Below are positions 1-7,900 of a stretch of DNA of 14,761 nucleotides, one piece after another. Location of the stretch: positions 2,268-17,028 of the forward strand of contig DUGQ01000186.1 in the NCBI GenBank assembly GCA_013331315.1, given 5' to 3'. Positions within the stretch are counted from its first letter, which is position 1, and each line of letters opens with the position of its first letter. Source of the DNA: Thermoplasmata archaeon. Lineage in GTDB: Archaea > Thermoplasmatota > Thermoplasmata > UBA10834. Under the pieces are notes generated by a model. That model was given only the letters and a program-made list of their open reading frames with translations. It had not been told where the DNA came from and searched no databases. Both the position numbers and the translations under genes were made by a program.

Positions 1-1304
1 CGGTGACGCTCACGGGCGACCGGCGGATCGTCGCGGCCGCTAACCATCGCGCGGTATCGGAGGCGAGGCGACTGAGCGAGGAGTTCGAGGAGCAGCACGA
101 CGAGAGCGTGCTAGTGCACATCGGGAGAGACCGGTTCGGGGAGGCGGGCCGGATAGCGGGGGAAGTCGTGACGACGGTCCCGCCGTCCCGTCGTTCCACC
201 TTGTCTGACCTGACGATCAGGCCCTCGACGGGGCTGCCCCTGCTGATGCTCGTGCTGGCGGCCACTTTCCTCGTCCTCGTCTTCGGTGGAGGGGCCATCG
301 AAGGGATCCTAGTGGACTCGTACCACGATCTCGCGAGAGGGTTCTTCGACGATATCGAGGCGGGTACGTCCAGCACCTACTTGAGAGGAGCCTACGAAGG
401 GATCTACATAAGCATCGAGGCGATGCTCGCGATCGTAGTTCCATACATACTGGTGTTCTACATCATGCTCGCAGTCTTGGAGGACACAGGGTACCTCGTC
501 AGGGTCGTCTCCCTTTTGGACGGGGTCATGCACAGGATAGGACTGCACGGTCGAGCGATCATACCGATAGTGGTGGGCTACGGCTGTAACGTCCCTGCCA
601 TACTCGCTACCAGGACCATGGGCTCGAAGAGGGAGAGACTCATACTGGCCACATTGATCACGATCTCCGTCCCATGCTCCGCACAGACGGCCATAGTGAT
701 AGGTACTGTGGGCAACTACGCCGGCCCGGAATGGGCGCTACTTCTGTTCGGCGTACTGCTCGGGCTTCTCATGATACTCGGGCTGGCGATGCACCGCCTG
801 ATGAGGTTCGAACCGACCGGCCTCTTCCTGGAAATCCCCGAACTCAGGATGCCGTCGCTGGGACAGACTGTCATGAAGACTTACATCAGGGTCAAGGAGT
901 TCCTGACGATCGCGTTTCCCCTGCTGCTCGTAGGAAGCGTCATACTCGAGATACTCATGGCTGAGGGCGTTCTCCAACGCCTCGTCGACCCGGCGGAGCC
1001 GTTCATGACGGGGCTGCTCGGCCTGCCCGCAGTGACCATCGTGGCTCTCGTTTTCGGGATCCTGAGGAAGGAGATGGCCCTTCAGATGCTGATGGTCCTC
1101 TTCGGGACAAGCAGCCTGGCGCTGGTGATGACGGTGCCGCAGCTGTTCACCTTCGCGATCGTGATGGCGGTCTTCATGCCCTGTCTGGCCGCGATGGCGG
1201 TCCTCCTGCGCGAGTTCGGCGTGAAGAACACCGCGGCCATAACCGCCGCCTCGATCGGAATCGCTCTCGCGCTCGGGGCGGTCTCAAAGATCGTCCTCGG
1301 ATAG
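1..1304 (+). CDS. feoB: Ferrous iron transport protein B, C-terminal part (partial, 5' end outside window)
   Basis: FeoB is a membrane transporter that takes up Fe(II), driven or gated by an N-terminal GTPase domain. Only the spacer and membrane part is here; the G domain with its P-loop must lie upstream. In frame from base 3, residues 1-70 form a charged helical linker and membrane segments begin near residue 77. The first Gate repeat covers roughly residues 145-215, with the FeoB signature GYGCNVPAI (Cys195) followed by ATRTMGSKRERL. A second conserved cysteine lies in VPCSAQ (Cys225). The second Gate repeat carries ILRKEMAL near residues 353-360. The GTG at base 3 is only the first in-frame start codon of a truncated reading frame, not the real start. 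No feoA follows; the next gene, ftsZ, is convergent with a 30-base gap. Family assignment is firm; metal specificity is inferred from the family. Confidence 0.93.
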   Translation, partial: VTLTGDRRIVAAANHRAVSEARRLSEEFEEQHDESVLVHIGRDRFGEAGRIAGEVVTTVPPSRRSTLSDLTIRPSTGLPLLMLVLAATFLVLVFGGGAIEGILVDSYHDLARGFFDDIEAGTSSTYLRGAYEGIYISIEAMLAIVVPYILVFYIMLAVLEDTGYLVRVVSLLDGVMHRIGLHGRAIIPIVVGYGCNVPAILATRTMGSKRERLILATLITISVPCSAQTAIVIGTVGNYAGPEWALLLFGVLLGLLMILGLAMHRLMRFEPTGLFLEIPELRMPSLGQTVMKTYIRVKEFLTIAFPLLLVGSVILEILMAEGVLQRLVDPAEPFMTGLLGLPAVTIVALVFGILRKEMALQMLMVLFGTSSLALVMTVPQLFTFAIVMAVFMPCLAAMAVLLREFGVKNTAAITAASIGIALALGAVSKIVLG

Positions 1305-1334
1305 GCGCAGGCAGGGCAGACCACCGACGGACTC

Positions 1335-2558
1335 TCACCTGACGAACATCGACAAGTCCTCGTCCTCGGACGAGGCCGATGGGACGTTGATCACGCCCCG
1401 GTAGTCCGCGCACGTGGGCATCATCGCGGGATCTTCGCCGCTCCGGACCAGGACGTATTTGGACTGAGCGCCAGTCACGATAAGAAGTACCTTCACCTTG
1501 CCGGTCATCGACGGTTCCACGGAGCAGCCCCATATCATCCGGCCATCAGGTCGGATGCTGCTCGTGACCATCTCCGCGGCCTTCGCGGCCTCTTCGATGG
1601 TCATGTCCGGCCCGCCGACGATCCTTACGAGCGCACCCCTGGCGCCCCTAAGGTCCATCCTGCCCAGGAGGGGGGACCCGAGGGCGGACTCGACGGCTTC
1701 CATCAGGCGCTCAGAGCTGTCGCGGAGGGAGGACTCTCCGACCCCGATGAGAGAAACGCCGCCCTCGTTCAGAATCGTGCGGAGATCGGCATAGTCGACG
1801 TTGACAAGACCGGCGCTGGTCAGCATGTCGGTCATCCCGGAAATCGTCTGAACCAGCAGTTCGTCGGCCACCTTGAACGCCGCCTGAACAGGCAGGTGTG
1901 GAACCAGTTCCAGGAGTGTGTCGTTGGGCACCACGATCGTCGTGTCGCATATCTTGGCGAGCTTCGATAGGCCGTCCATGGCATTCCTCATGCGGAGCTC
2001 GCCCTCGGACTTGAACGGCAGTGTGACGACCCCTATCGTCAACGCGCCCCGCCGCTTGGCGAGACTCGACACGACGGCGGAGCTGCTCGTGCCAGTACCA
2101 CCACCCATGCCCGCGGTGACGAACACTATCTGCGAACCCTCGAGGTAGTCCGTGATCTCCTGCTCGGCCTCCAGGGCGGCCTTCTCCCCTATCTCGGGCT
2201 TCGCTCCCGCCCCGAGGCCGCGGGTGAGGACCCTCCCCAGGAGTATCTTCCTGTTGGCCTTGACGTTCAGGATGTGCTTGGCATCGGTGTTCATCGCGCA
2301 AAGCTCGACATGCAGACCTGAGGTCCAGCAGCGGTCGACGGTGTTTGAACCCGCGCCACCGCAGCCAACGACCTTCATACAAACGTCCAGACTGTTCGCG
2401 ACTCGCTCAATCTCGCTCTCGTCGTCCCGCTGGTCGAGCACGTGACTGGGATTGGAGGACCCAGAATCGGGGTCGGACAGAGCATTCTCTATCAGCTTCC
2501 CGGGCACTGAACATCCCATCCCGAGGCTTTCGCCTACTAGTCCAACGTGCGCGCTCAT
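1335..2558 (-). CDS. ftsZ: Cell division GTPase FtsZ (archaeal type, diverged signature motif)
   Basis: FtsZ is a tubulin-like GTPase that polymerises at midcell to organise division. The reading frame has 407 residues. The first 60 are a polar, probably disordered extension, as in many archaeal FtsZ proteins. The GTPase core starts at VVGCGGAGSN (63-72). MNTD (89-92), the T4 loop GMGGGTGTS (150-158), the PND motif (211-213) and the T7 catalytic loop NVDYAD (253-258) follow in order. The T7 acidic residues are intact, so GTP hydrolysis in a polymer looks possible. The T4 loop ends in Ser instead of the usual final Gly. The C-terminal domain covers about 265-370, then a short linker ends in an acidic tail, DEDLSMFVR, a candidate partner-binding peptide. 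ATG at 2558 is the longest start. A TATA-like ATTAATAC lies immediately upstream at 2560-2567, which would favour the later ATG at 2519 (Met14). FtsZ1 versus FtsZ2 cannot be decided by eye. Confidence 0.93.
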   Translation of the reverse strand: MSAHVGLVGESLGMGCSVPGKLIENALSDPDSGSSNPSHVLDQRDDESEIERVANSLDVCMKVVGCGGAGSNTVDRCWTSGLHVELCAMNTDAKHILNVKANRKILLGRVLTRGLGAGAKPEIGEKAALEAEQEITDYLEGSQIVFVTAGMGGGTGTSSSAVVSSLAKRRGALTIGVVTLPFKSEGELRMRNAMDGLSKLAKICDTTIVVPNDTLLELVPHLPVQAAFKVADELLVQTISGMTDMLTSAGLVNVDYADLRTILNEGGVSLIGVGESSLRDSSERLMEAVESALGSPLLGRMDLRGARGALVRIVGGPDMTIEEAAKAAEMVTSSIRPDGRMIWGCSVEPSMTGKVKVLLIVTGAQSKYVLVRSGEDPAMMPTCADYRGVINVPSASSEDEDLSMFVR

Positions 2559-2559
2559 A

Positions 2560-2567
2560 GTATTAAT
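2560..2567 (-). promoter_or_regulatory. Possible TATA box near ftsZ start
   Basis: On the minus strand the sequence reads ATTAATAC, ending one base before the first ATG of ftsZ, inside an otherwise very G+C-rich spacer. If it is a TATA box, transcription would start near 2537, inside the annotated frame, and the next in-frame start would be ATG at 2519. No clear Shine-Dalgarno precedes either ATG. Confidence 0.3.
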
Positions 2568-2657
2568 CGGTAACGGCGTTGGGTCGAGGCCACGCGCGCG
2601 CGAACGGGGACGCGCACGCCCCGGGACACGCGCCAGAGGCCGACCGGCCCCATGGAA

Positions 2658-4223
2658 TCAGTAGACGAGACCAATGAGCAACGGTCCGAGGGCGATAAGA
2701 GCCCCCAAACGTAACAAGTCGGCGATGATGCCCACCTTGAACATGCTCCATATCTTGACATACCCTGAGCTGTAGACTATGGCCATTGGAGGCGTCGTGG
2801 AGGGGATGGCGCTCGATATCGAGCAGGCCAAGGCCGCTCCGACGATGGGCGCGACCACGCCCACGCCCGCTCCCGCGGCGAGCGAGGCTGCGATTGGGCA
2901 CGATATGAGAGCGGCAGCCGTGTTCGAGGCCGCGTATGTCAGGACGAAACCCAGCAGACAGGACACGGCGAATATCGCGGAGGCGCTCGGGTTGCTCCCG
3001 AGGGCCCCGCTAACGCCGCCGGCGAGCCAATCGGCGAACCCGCTCGCACTCAGACCCAGACCCAACGATATGCCGCCTCCGAACAGGAAGACGACGTTCC
3101 AGTCTATGCCCTTTGCGAGCTCCTCCCATCTAAGAACAGGCTCACCCCGCACTCGGATCAGACCGGCCAGGAGTATGACGAGGACTGCGGGCATAGCCTC
3201 TGGCATCATTCGTGACAGATCGTCGGAGAACGTCTGAAGACCCGGATGATACCCGGCGACTATCTTCACCGCGGACGGCAGCACCCACAGGGTGACGGCC
3301 GTCAGGAGCAGCCCGGCGGCGACCTTCTCCCCTCTGCTCATCTTGCCCAACTGTCTGGCCACCGCGACCATCTTGGACTTGTCCGCCGCGACTGTCTTCT
3401 CCTCGGGTCTGAGCACTTTGAACACGACGACCCATGTTATCAGCAAGCCGATGAACGCGTGCGGTGCGCCGATTATCATCCAGTCAAGGAAGGTTATGTC
3501 CGCGCCCCCGAGCTCCCAGGCTGTGCTCTTCGCGATCAGGTTCGGCGGGGTGCTGATGATGAGCAGCATCGCCCCGGCGGTGGCGGCCTGGGCGAGCACG
3601 AGCATCGTCGCCTCGCTATACTTGCCCCCGGCCTTGACGCCGGCCATCGACAGATAGGCGATCAAGAACGGGAAGACGACCGCGGTGGACGCCGTTATCG
3701 AGCCGGTCAGGGTCAGAATGAAGACCGGGAGGGCTGCGACGAAGAACGCGGCTATCATCGGGTTGCTGCCCTTGTAGAGCAGGCCCAGCTTGACGGCTAT
3801 GCGTCGATCCAGGTCCCACTTCCCGAACGCCGCTGCCAGCACGAATCCGGCCATGAATATCCAGATGATAGGGTCAGTGAACGAGGTGAGTGCCGTCTTC
3901 CAAGCCAATATGCCTGACATCGAGAACACGAGCGGCGGCAGCAAGGCCGCGATGCCGAGGGGGACGCACTCGAGAATCCACCATGTCAGCACCCACAGGA
4001 GCGTGCCAAGGGCCACCTGCGGGGCCTTCTCGAACGCGCCCATCGTGGTGGCGGCGTCCGCCATGGACTGCGGCGTAGGCCATAGGACTATGGCCAGGAA
4101 GAGCAGAGGACCGACGATGAGGCCGACACGACGCTTGTCCAACCGCTTGAGCGCGTCCCTGAGCCTCGACTGACGCGACTTCGGATCCCCGTCATGGACC
4201 TTCCAGGGTGTCGTGTCCGTCAT
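2658..4223 (-). CDS. DASS/SLC13-family sodium-coupled anion transporter
   Basis: A polytopic inner-membrane carrier of the divalent anion:Na+ symporter family, whose members move dicarboxylates, citrate, sulfate or related anions with sodium. From the ATG at 4223 it has 521 residues, normal for the family. A charged N-terminal tail of about 30 residues precedes a helix at about 34-48. The two inverted repeats show the family marks: GSITASTA near 174-181 (first SNT position, altered to SIT at 175-177), STPPN at 224-228, DWNVVFLFGGG near 375-385, ASNTAAA at 432-438 (second SNT, intact) and STTPPM near 475-480. The substrate cannot be read from sequence. The frame can be extended to TTG at 4229, but a TATA box centred 27 bases upstream of the ATG argues for a leaderless message beginning at 4223. 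It lies 99 bases upstream of ftsZ on the same strand; the G+C-rich spacer does not show that they share a transcript. Confidence 0.9.
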   Translation of the reverse strand: MTDTTPWKVHDGDPKSRQSRLRDALKRLDKRRVGLIVGPLLFLAIVLWPTPQSMADAATTMGAFEKAPQVALGTLLWVLTWWILECVPLGIAALLPPLVFSMSGILAWKTALTSFTDPIIWIFMAGFVLAAAFGKWDLDRRIAVKLGLLYKGSNPMIAAFFVAALPVFILTLTGSITASTAVVFPFLIAYLSMAGVKAGGKYSEATMLVLAQAATAGAMLLIISTPPNLIAKSTAWELGGADITFLDWMIIGAPHAFIGLLITWVVVFKVLRPEEKTVAADKSKMVAVARQLGKMSRGEKVAAGLLLTAVTLWVLPSAVKIVAGYHPGLQTFSDDLSRMMPEAMPAVLVILLAGLIRVRGEPVLRWEELAKGIDWNVVFLFGGGISLGLGLSASGFADWLAGGVSGALGSNPSASAIFAVSCLLGFVLTYAASNTAAALISCPIAASLAAGAGVGVVAPIVGAALACSISSAIPSTTPPMAIVYSSGYVKIWSMFKVGIIADLLRLGALIALGPLLIGLVY

Positions 4224-4246
4224 CACCAATCCCGAGAGTTTGCGCG

Positions 4247-4254
4247 TATATAAG
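4247..4254 (-). promoter_or_regulatory. TATA box of the DASS transporter gene (leaderless promoter)
   Basis: The minus strand reads CTTATATA, a near-consensus archaeal TATA box. Its centre is about 27 bases upstream of the ATG at 4223, the usual TATA-to-initiation distance, so the message should start at or next to the start codon. This decides the start in favour of ATG over the in-frame GTG and TTG just upstream. Confidence 0.65.
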
Positions 4255-4315
4255 TGACGTGAGTGGAGGCTGTCTTGGCTGCCGCGACGTGCCGAGGAAG
4301 CACTTCTCGAAAACG

Positions 4316-4323
4316 ATAAATAG
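4316..4323 (+). promoter_or_regulatory. Possible TATA box for the small membrane protein gene
   Basis: ATAAATAG is preceded by a purine-rich stretch (GAAAACG) that could act as a BRE. Predicted initiation near 4345 would give a leader of roughly 75-95 bases before the small membrane protein, unlike the leaderless genes nearby. A 24-codon frame (4363-4437) lies in that leader. Confidence 0.4.
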
Positions 4324-4438
4324 AACCCAGCCCGCTACAATGGCCAAGCACTCCCCGCACATATGACCCAGGCCGGCGACGGTCGATTCGACTCGACGCT
4401 TAGGTCTCGGCTAGAAACGCTTGGGAAGGGTTGGTAAG

Positions 4439-4753
4439 TTGAACCGATTAGTGAAGGCAGCTGCGGTCATGGTCGCGTTACTTGCGGCCTCCGTCGTTCT
4501 CCTCTTCGCCATGCCGGCGGAGTCGGACGAGTTGGTGGATCAGGCAATCACCTACGGCTCGGTCGCCCTCTACGTCGTCTCGGCCGCGATGGCAGGAGTC
4601 GTTGTGTATTTCCGCAGAGTCGACGGAAAGATCGGCAAGGAACAACCAGCCGGCGAGGAGGATCTCGACGAGGAGTACGTGGACGAGATCTCCGAAATCG
4701 AAAGGGAGTTCGAAGCCCTCGAGAAGGAGATAGAGCGAGAGGAGAGCAGCTGA
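4439..4753 (+). CDS. Small two-helix membrane protein with acidic coiled-coil tail, function unknown
   Basis: I do not recognise a named family. The protein has about 104 residues from the TTG at 4439, or 110 from the TTG at 4421. A short basic N-terminus (NRLVKAAAV) leads into a hydrophobic helix (AAVMVALLAASVVLLFAM). A short acidic loop follows, then a second helix (ITYGSVALYVVSAAMAGVVVYF) ends in RRVDGK. The last 40 residues are strongly acidic and rich in Glu, Asp and Ile/Leu, with a heptad-like pattern that suggests a coiled coil. By the positive-inside rule both ends probably face the cytoplasm. The start is uncertain: no good Shine-Dalgarno precedes any candidate, including GTG at 4451 and ATG at 4469. 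I chose 4439 because it lies just after a purine-rich GGGAAGGG tract and a TAA that closes a small upstream frame. It lies 201 bases upstream of the secreted protease on the same strand; a functional tie is only possible, not shown. Confidence 0.65.
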   Translation: MNRLVKAAAVMVALLAASVVLLFAMPAESDELVDQAITYGSVALYVVSAAMAGVVVYFRRVDGKIGKEQPAGEEDLDEEYVDEISEIEREFEALEKEIEREESS

Positions 4754-4863
4754 CCTCGCAATATCGATTCTGATTTTAAAATATAAAAATCCACATAATG
4801 TATAACGCTGCTCAGTTCTGTCTATTCTAAGGTTGTACTGACCCGTGTCTTTTCAACCGACAT

Positions 4864-4873
4864 TCTATAATAC
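4864..4873 (+). promoter_or_regulatory. Possible TATA box for the S8 protease gene
   Basis: TCTATAATAC stands out in the 201-base gap before the protease. Initiation about 26 bases downstream would fall near 4895, at the foot of the hairpin at 4896-4923, giving a leader of about 60 bases. More A+T-rich sequence farther upstream (4773-4790 and 4797-4806) could be an alternative promoter. Confidence 0.4.
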
Positions 4874-4895
4874 GACCGACGCCGCTTAGCAACCT

Positions 4896-4923
4896 GCTCT
4901 CGGGGGGGAGAATAGCCGAGAGC
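4896..4923 (+). promoter_or_regulatory. Hairpin in the 5' leader of the protease message
   Basis: GCTCTCGG (4896-4903) and CCGAGAGC (4916-4923) are perfect reverse complements, giving an 8-base-pair stem with a 12-base G-rich loop. It sits about 20 bases before the ribosome binding site and close to the predicted 5' end. It could stabilise the message or be a regulatory structure; no known riboswitch class is recognisable. The stem is clear in the sequence; its role is inferred. Confidence 0.5.
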
Positions 4924-4925
4924 TT
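4912..4925 (+). repeat. Shared leader 14-mer, copy 1
   Basis: ATAGCCGAGAGCTT occurs here and, identically and in the same orientation, at 14396-14409. This copy ends 29 bases before the protease ATG; the other ends 30 bases before the mttB ATG. The right arm of the leader hairpin is part of it. Chance could produce one such match in a window this size, but the matching position relative to two start codons is notable. Confidence 0.5.
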
Positions 4926-4943
4926 GACATTGACGTGATACGA

Positions 4944-4950
4944 GGGGAGG
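4944..4950 (+). promoter_or_regulatory. Ribosome binding site of the S8 protease
   Basis: GGGGAGG ends 4 bases before the ATG at 4955. It is the clearest Shine-Dalgarno sequence in the window and supports this start. An out-of-frame ATG at 4951 overlaps the spacer. Confidence 0.7.
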
Positions 4951-4954
4951 ATGT

Positions 4955-7900
4955 ATGAGAGAGAATCTGAGAAAGGCAGGGATGAGCTTCGCCGTCGTCG
5001 CGATACTCGTGATCGCTTCGTTGGCAATCCTCGGGGCCGCCCCCGCTATGGGCGCGGACGAAGGGAGTGCTGCGAAGACGCCGGCGCGGGAGAAGGTCGA
5101 CCCTGAACTGTTGAGGAGCATGGCCGCGGGCGAAGGATCGTTCGAGGTCTATGTCCTAGTGAGCGACAAGGACTCGGCCAACGAGTATCTTGCGTCCAAC
5201 GGCCTGCCCACCGTGAAGGGCAAGGTCATCGACGGCGTGCCAACCGTCGGATGGATGCAGCTCTCGGCTGATGAGATTATGAAGGCAGCTGAATCCGACA
5301 GCGTCGTCGAGATAGTGGCGTTCGTCGCGCCTCAGCTCGAGGCGGTGGATGAACGGCTGATAGGCGAGGAAATCGTCGCGGACGCGCTTCCCCAAGTGGA
5401 CGATTACGACGTGGACGTCGTCCAGGGAGCGGTGGAGGCCTGGGATCTCGGATACACCGGGGAGGGTGTCAAGATAGCGATCATCGACACCGGATTCGAC
5501 ATGGCTCACCCGGACCTGCAGGGGCAGCAGGCCAGATACGAAGACCCGGACTCCCCGTACTATGGGTGGCCGATAGGCTATGACGATTTCTCCGCGATGA
5601 TGCTCGCCGACGGGGAGACGAAGGGTTGGATGGCTGACACGTCGACGGTCGTCAGGGCACGCGGACAGTCGCTGTGGTTCGACGGGGCGAAGTACCGCAT
5701 CAAGGGACTCATGGACGCGGACGGCGACTCGGTGAGGAGCCTTAGCGGGATGTACCACATCGGATACCACCCAGATCCTGCCCTGGCGGCGCTCATGGGC
5801 GGTCCAGTGGCGGTACTTGTGGTCGACGCCAGCGAGGCCGGGGTCTACGACACCGTCTATGTGGACGTGATGAGGGACCTCAACTTCGCCAATGACAAAC
5901 CGTGCACGAAGGGCGACGAGATATCGTACTTCGACTGCTACGACCCATCGACAGGGAAGATAGACTCTTCCGCGTGGGACGCGGGCGACGGCTTCGCGGA
6001 CTACTCGGGAGGGATGATCTACTGGATAGCCGACGGCGAGAACGTCTACCCGGGATCCGACTGGCTCTGGGACGCTACGGAGGCGCCCGAGATGGGCAGC
6101 GTCGTGGCGTTCATGGGAGAAGTCATCGGGGACAGCCACGGAACGATGACGTCCTCGGCGGCGCTCGCGGTGGGCCGCACGATGGGCGGCCAGCTTGGAG
6201 GCATGGCGCCGGGTGCGAAGCTCATATGCATACCGTTCACGGGTAGCACGGTCAACGCGTGGCTGTTCGCCGCGCTCGGCGCGGACGGAGTGGACGAGAC
6301 GGGAGACGAGGCCAACCTCATATCCAACAGCTACGGCTACTCCGCGGACTGCATAGACGGCGGCTACAACTTCTACGACATGATGGCGATGAGCATCTCG
6401 GGAGTCTGCTCGGGCCTCTGGTGCTGGTCGACCGGCAACGGTGGACCCGGATATGGCACGCCCCCGCCGATAGTGGATGCCAACGCGGTCGGTGTCGGGG
6501 CTGGCACGACGATGCAGTACAGGTATCTCCTCGGCTACGAGATGATACCCGACACCCAGAAGTGGGGCGACATGGCGCCGTTCTCCAACTCGGGACCGAC
6601 GAGGACCGGGAAGCTGATGGCTGAGATCGTCGCGTCTGGGATGTACTCGGTCGAGCCGGCACCCCTGAACATGCCTGACAACGAGGGGTCGGTCGGAAAC
6701 GGGGCGAGGCACTACCAGATAGGCAGCGGGACCAGCCACGCGAGCCCGACGGTCGCGGGAGGCGCCGCGCTAGGCTATCAAGCCTTCTGGATGGCGAGCT
6801 GCGGTGAGTGGCCGGCGAGCGACTACGCCAAGAGCACGCTTATGGCGGCGGCCGACGACATGCACTTCGATCCGTTCAAGCAGGGTGCAGGCTGGCTCAA
6901 CGCAGGCACGTTTGCCAAGCTGATGGCCGACGCCGGCGGGACGATGTCGATCCTAGAGGACGATGTCGGCTACAAGGCGACCTTGTACCCAGGCGACTAT
7001 GGAGGCGAAGCGTACGAGGCGTTCCCGAACTTCATGTTGCCCGGAGACGAGCAGGTCATGACGGTGACCACCTACAACAAGGATCCGGAAGAGGCGGCTG
7101 AGGACGTCGCGGTCGAGGCGCAGCTCCTGTTGAGGACTGAGAGCGAGACGCTGAGTGTCGTCACCAAGAACCCGCGGGACGTGTACTTCGACATAACCGA
7201 CATCGTCCCTGAGACGACCGACCTCGTCAAGGTCACGATGTACTTCCCGTACGAGAACCTCGATCCGCTGCTGACGTACACCGTGCCGACGCCGGTCGAA
7301 TACTGGCTCGAACTCCATGACTGGATCGACCTAGACGGCAACGGCATCATCGGCAAGTCCACTGGCAAGTGGGAGCTCGCGAGGTACTCCGTTGACGGCT
7401 CCGACTGCAACGCCAACCAGATAATGCTGAAGGACCCAATCGAGAGGACCACCGATGGGCTGATCGTGAGGGTTAGGGCCATCTCGCCGATGATGGGGCT
7501 GCAGATATCGATTCAGGTGGACTCGTACGAGCTGGAGAACTTCGGCTGGGTCGAGCTGAGAGAGAGCGGCGACGAGGACTGGGAGTCCAGCCTGAGTCTG
7601 GACATCGACCCCGCGAGCTCGAAGAACTGGGAGGCGAAGATCGCCGTTCCGGAGGACGTGCCAATCGGGACCTATGGCGCATCGATCTACGTCGATGACG
7701 GCGACAGGGTACAGTGCCTGCCGATCGTCATAACCGTGCCGTCGACAGAGTACGAGTTCGAGTTCGGTGGCGAGTCGTACTTCGACACCACGTACAACAA
7801 CGAGTTGACGGGCGTCTCGGACCGATTCTGGAGGTTCGAGGTGGGCGACTGGCGGATGTTCTGGTGCATGCCTGACGAGATGCTGTCGGAGAACGCGCAC

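Noticed and set aside
1358..1375. Perfect inverted repeat CCTCGTCC-TC-GGACGAGG near the end of ftsZ
   Set aside because: It lies inside codons for the Ser-Glu-Asp-Glu-Asp tail of FtsZ and is explained by repeated TCC/GAG/GAC codons; no T-tract follows.
2590..2650. Very G+C-rich spacer with repeated ACGCGC and a CGGGG/CCCCG hairpin between the transporter gene and ftsZ
   Set aside because: No T-tract, no open frame and no clear repeat unit; too simple a sequence to call a terminator or ncRNA.
3246..3917. 223-codon plus-strand frame opposite the DASS transporter gene
   Set aside because: Shadow frame; the opposite strand encodes an obvious polytopic transporter with conserved motifs.
4382..4392. 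Short palindrome GTCGATTCGAC upstream of the small membrane protein
   Set aside because: Only five base pairs, within a G+C-rich sequence where TCGA is common; not enough to call an operator.
4773..4790. A+T-rich block TTTTAAAATATAAAAAT after the small membrane protein gene
   Set aside because: It could be a terminator or a promoter, but it has no clear T-tract of five or more and lies far from the protease start, so I did not assign a role.
5156..6739. 527-codon open frame on the minus strand opposite the protease gene
   Set aside because: It is a shadow of the G+C-rich protease gene: Arg/His/Val-rich, with no domain, and the protease frame has clear catalytic motifs.
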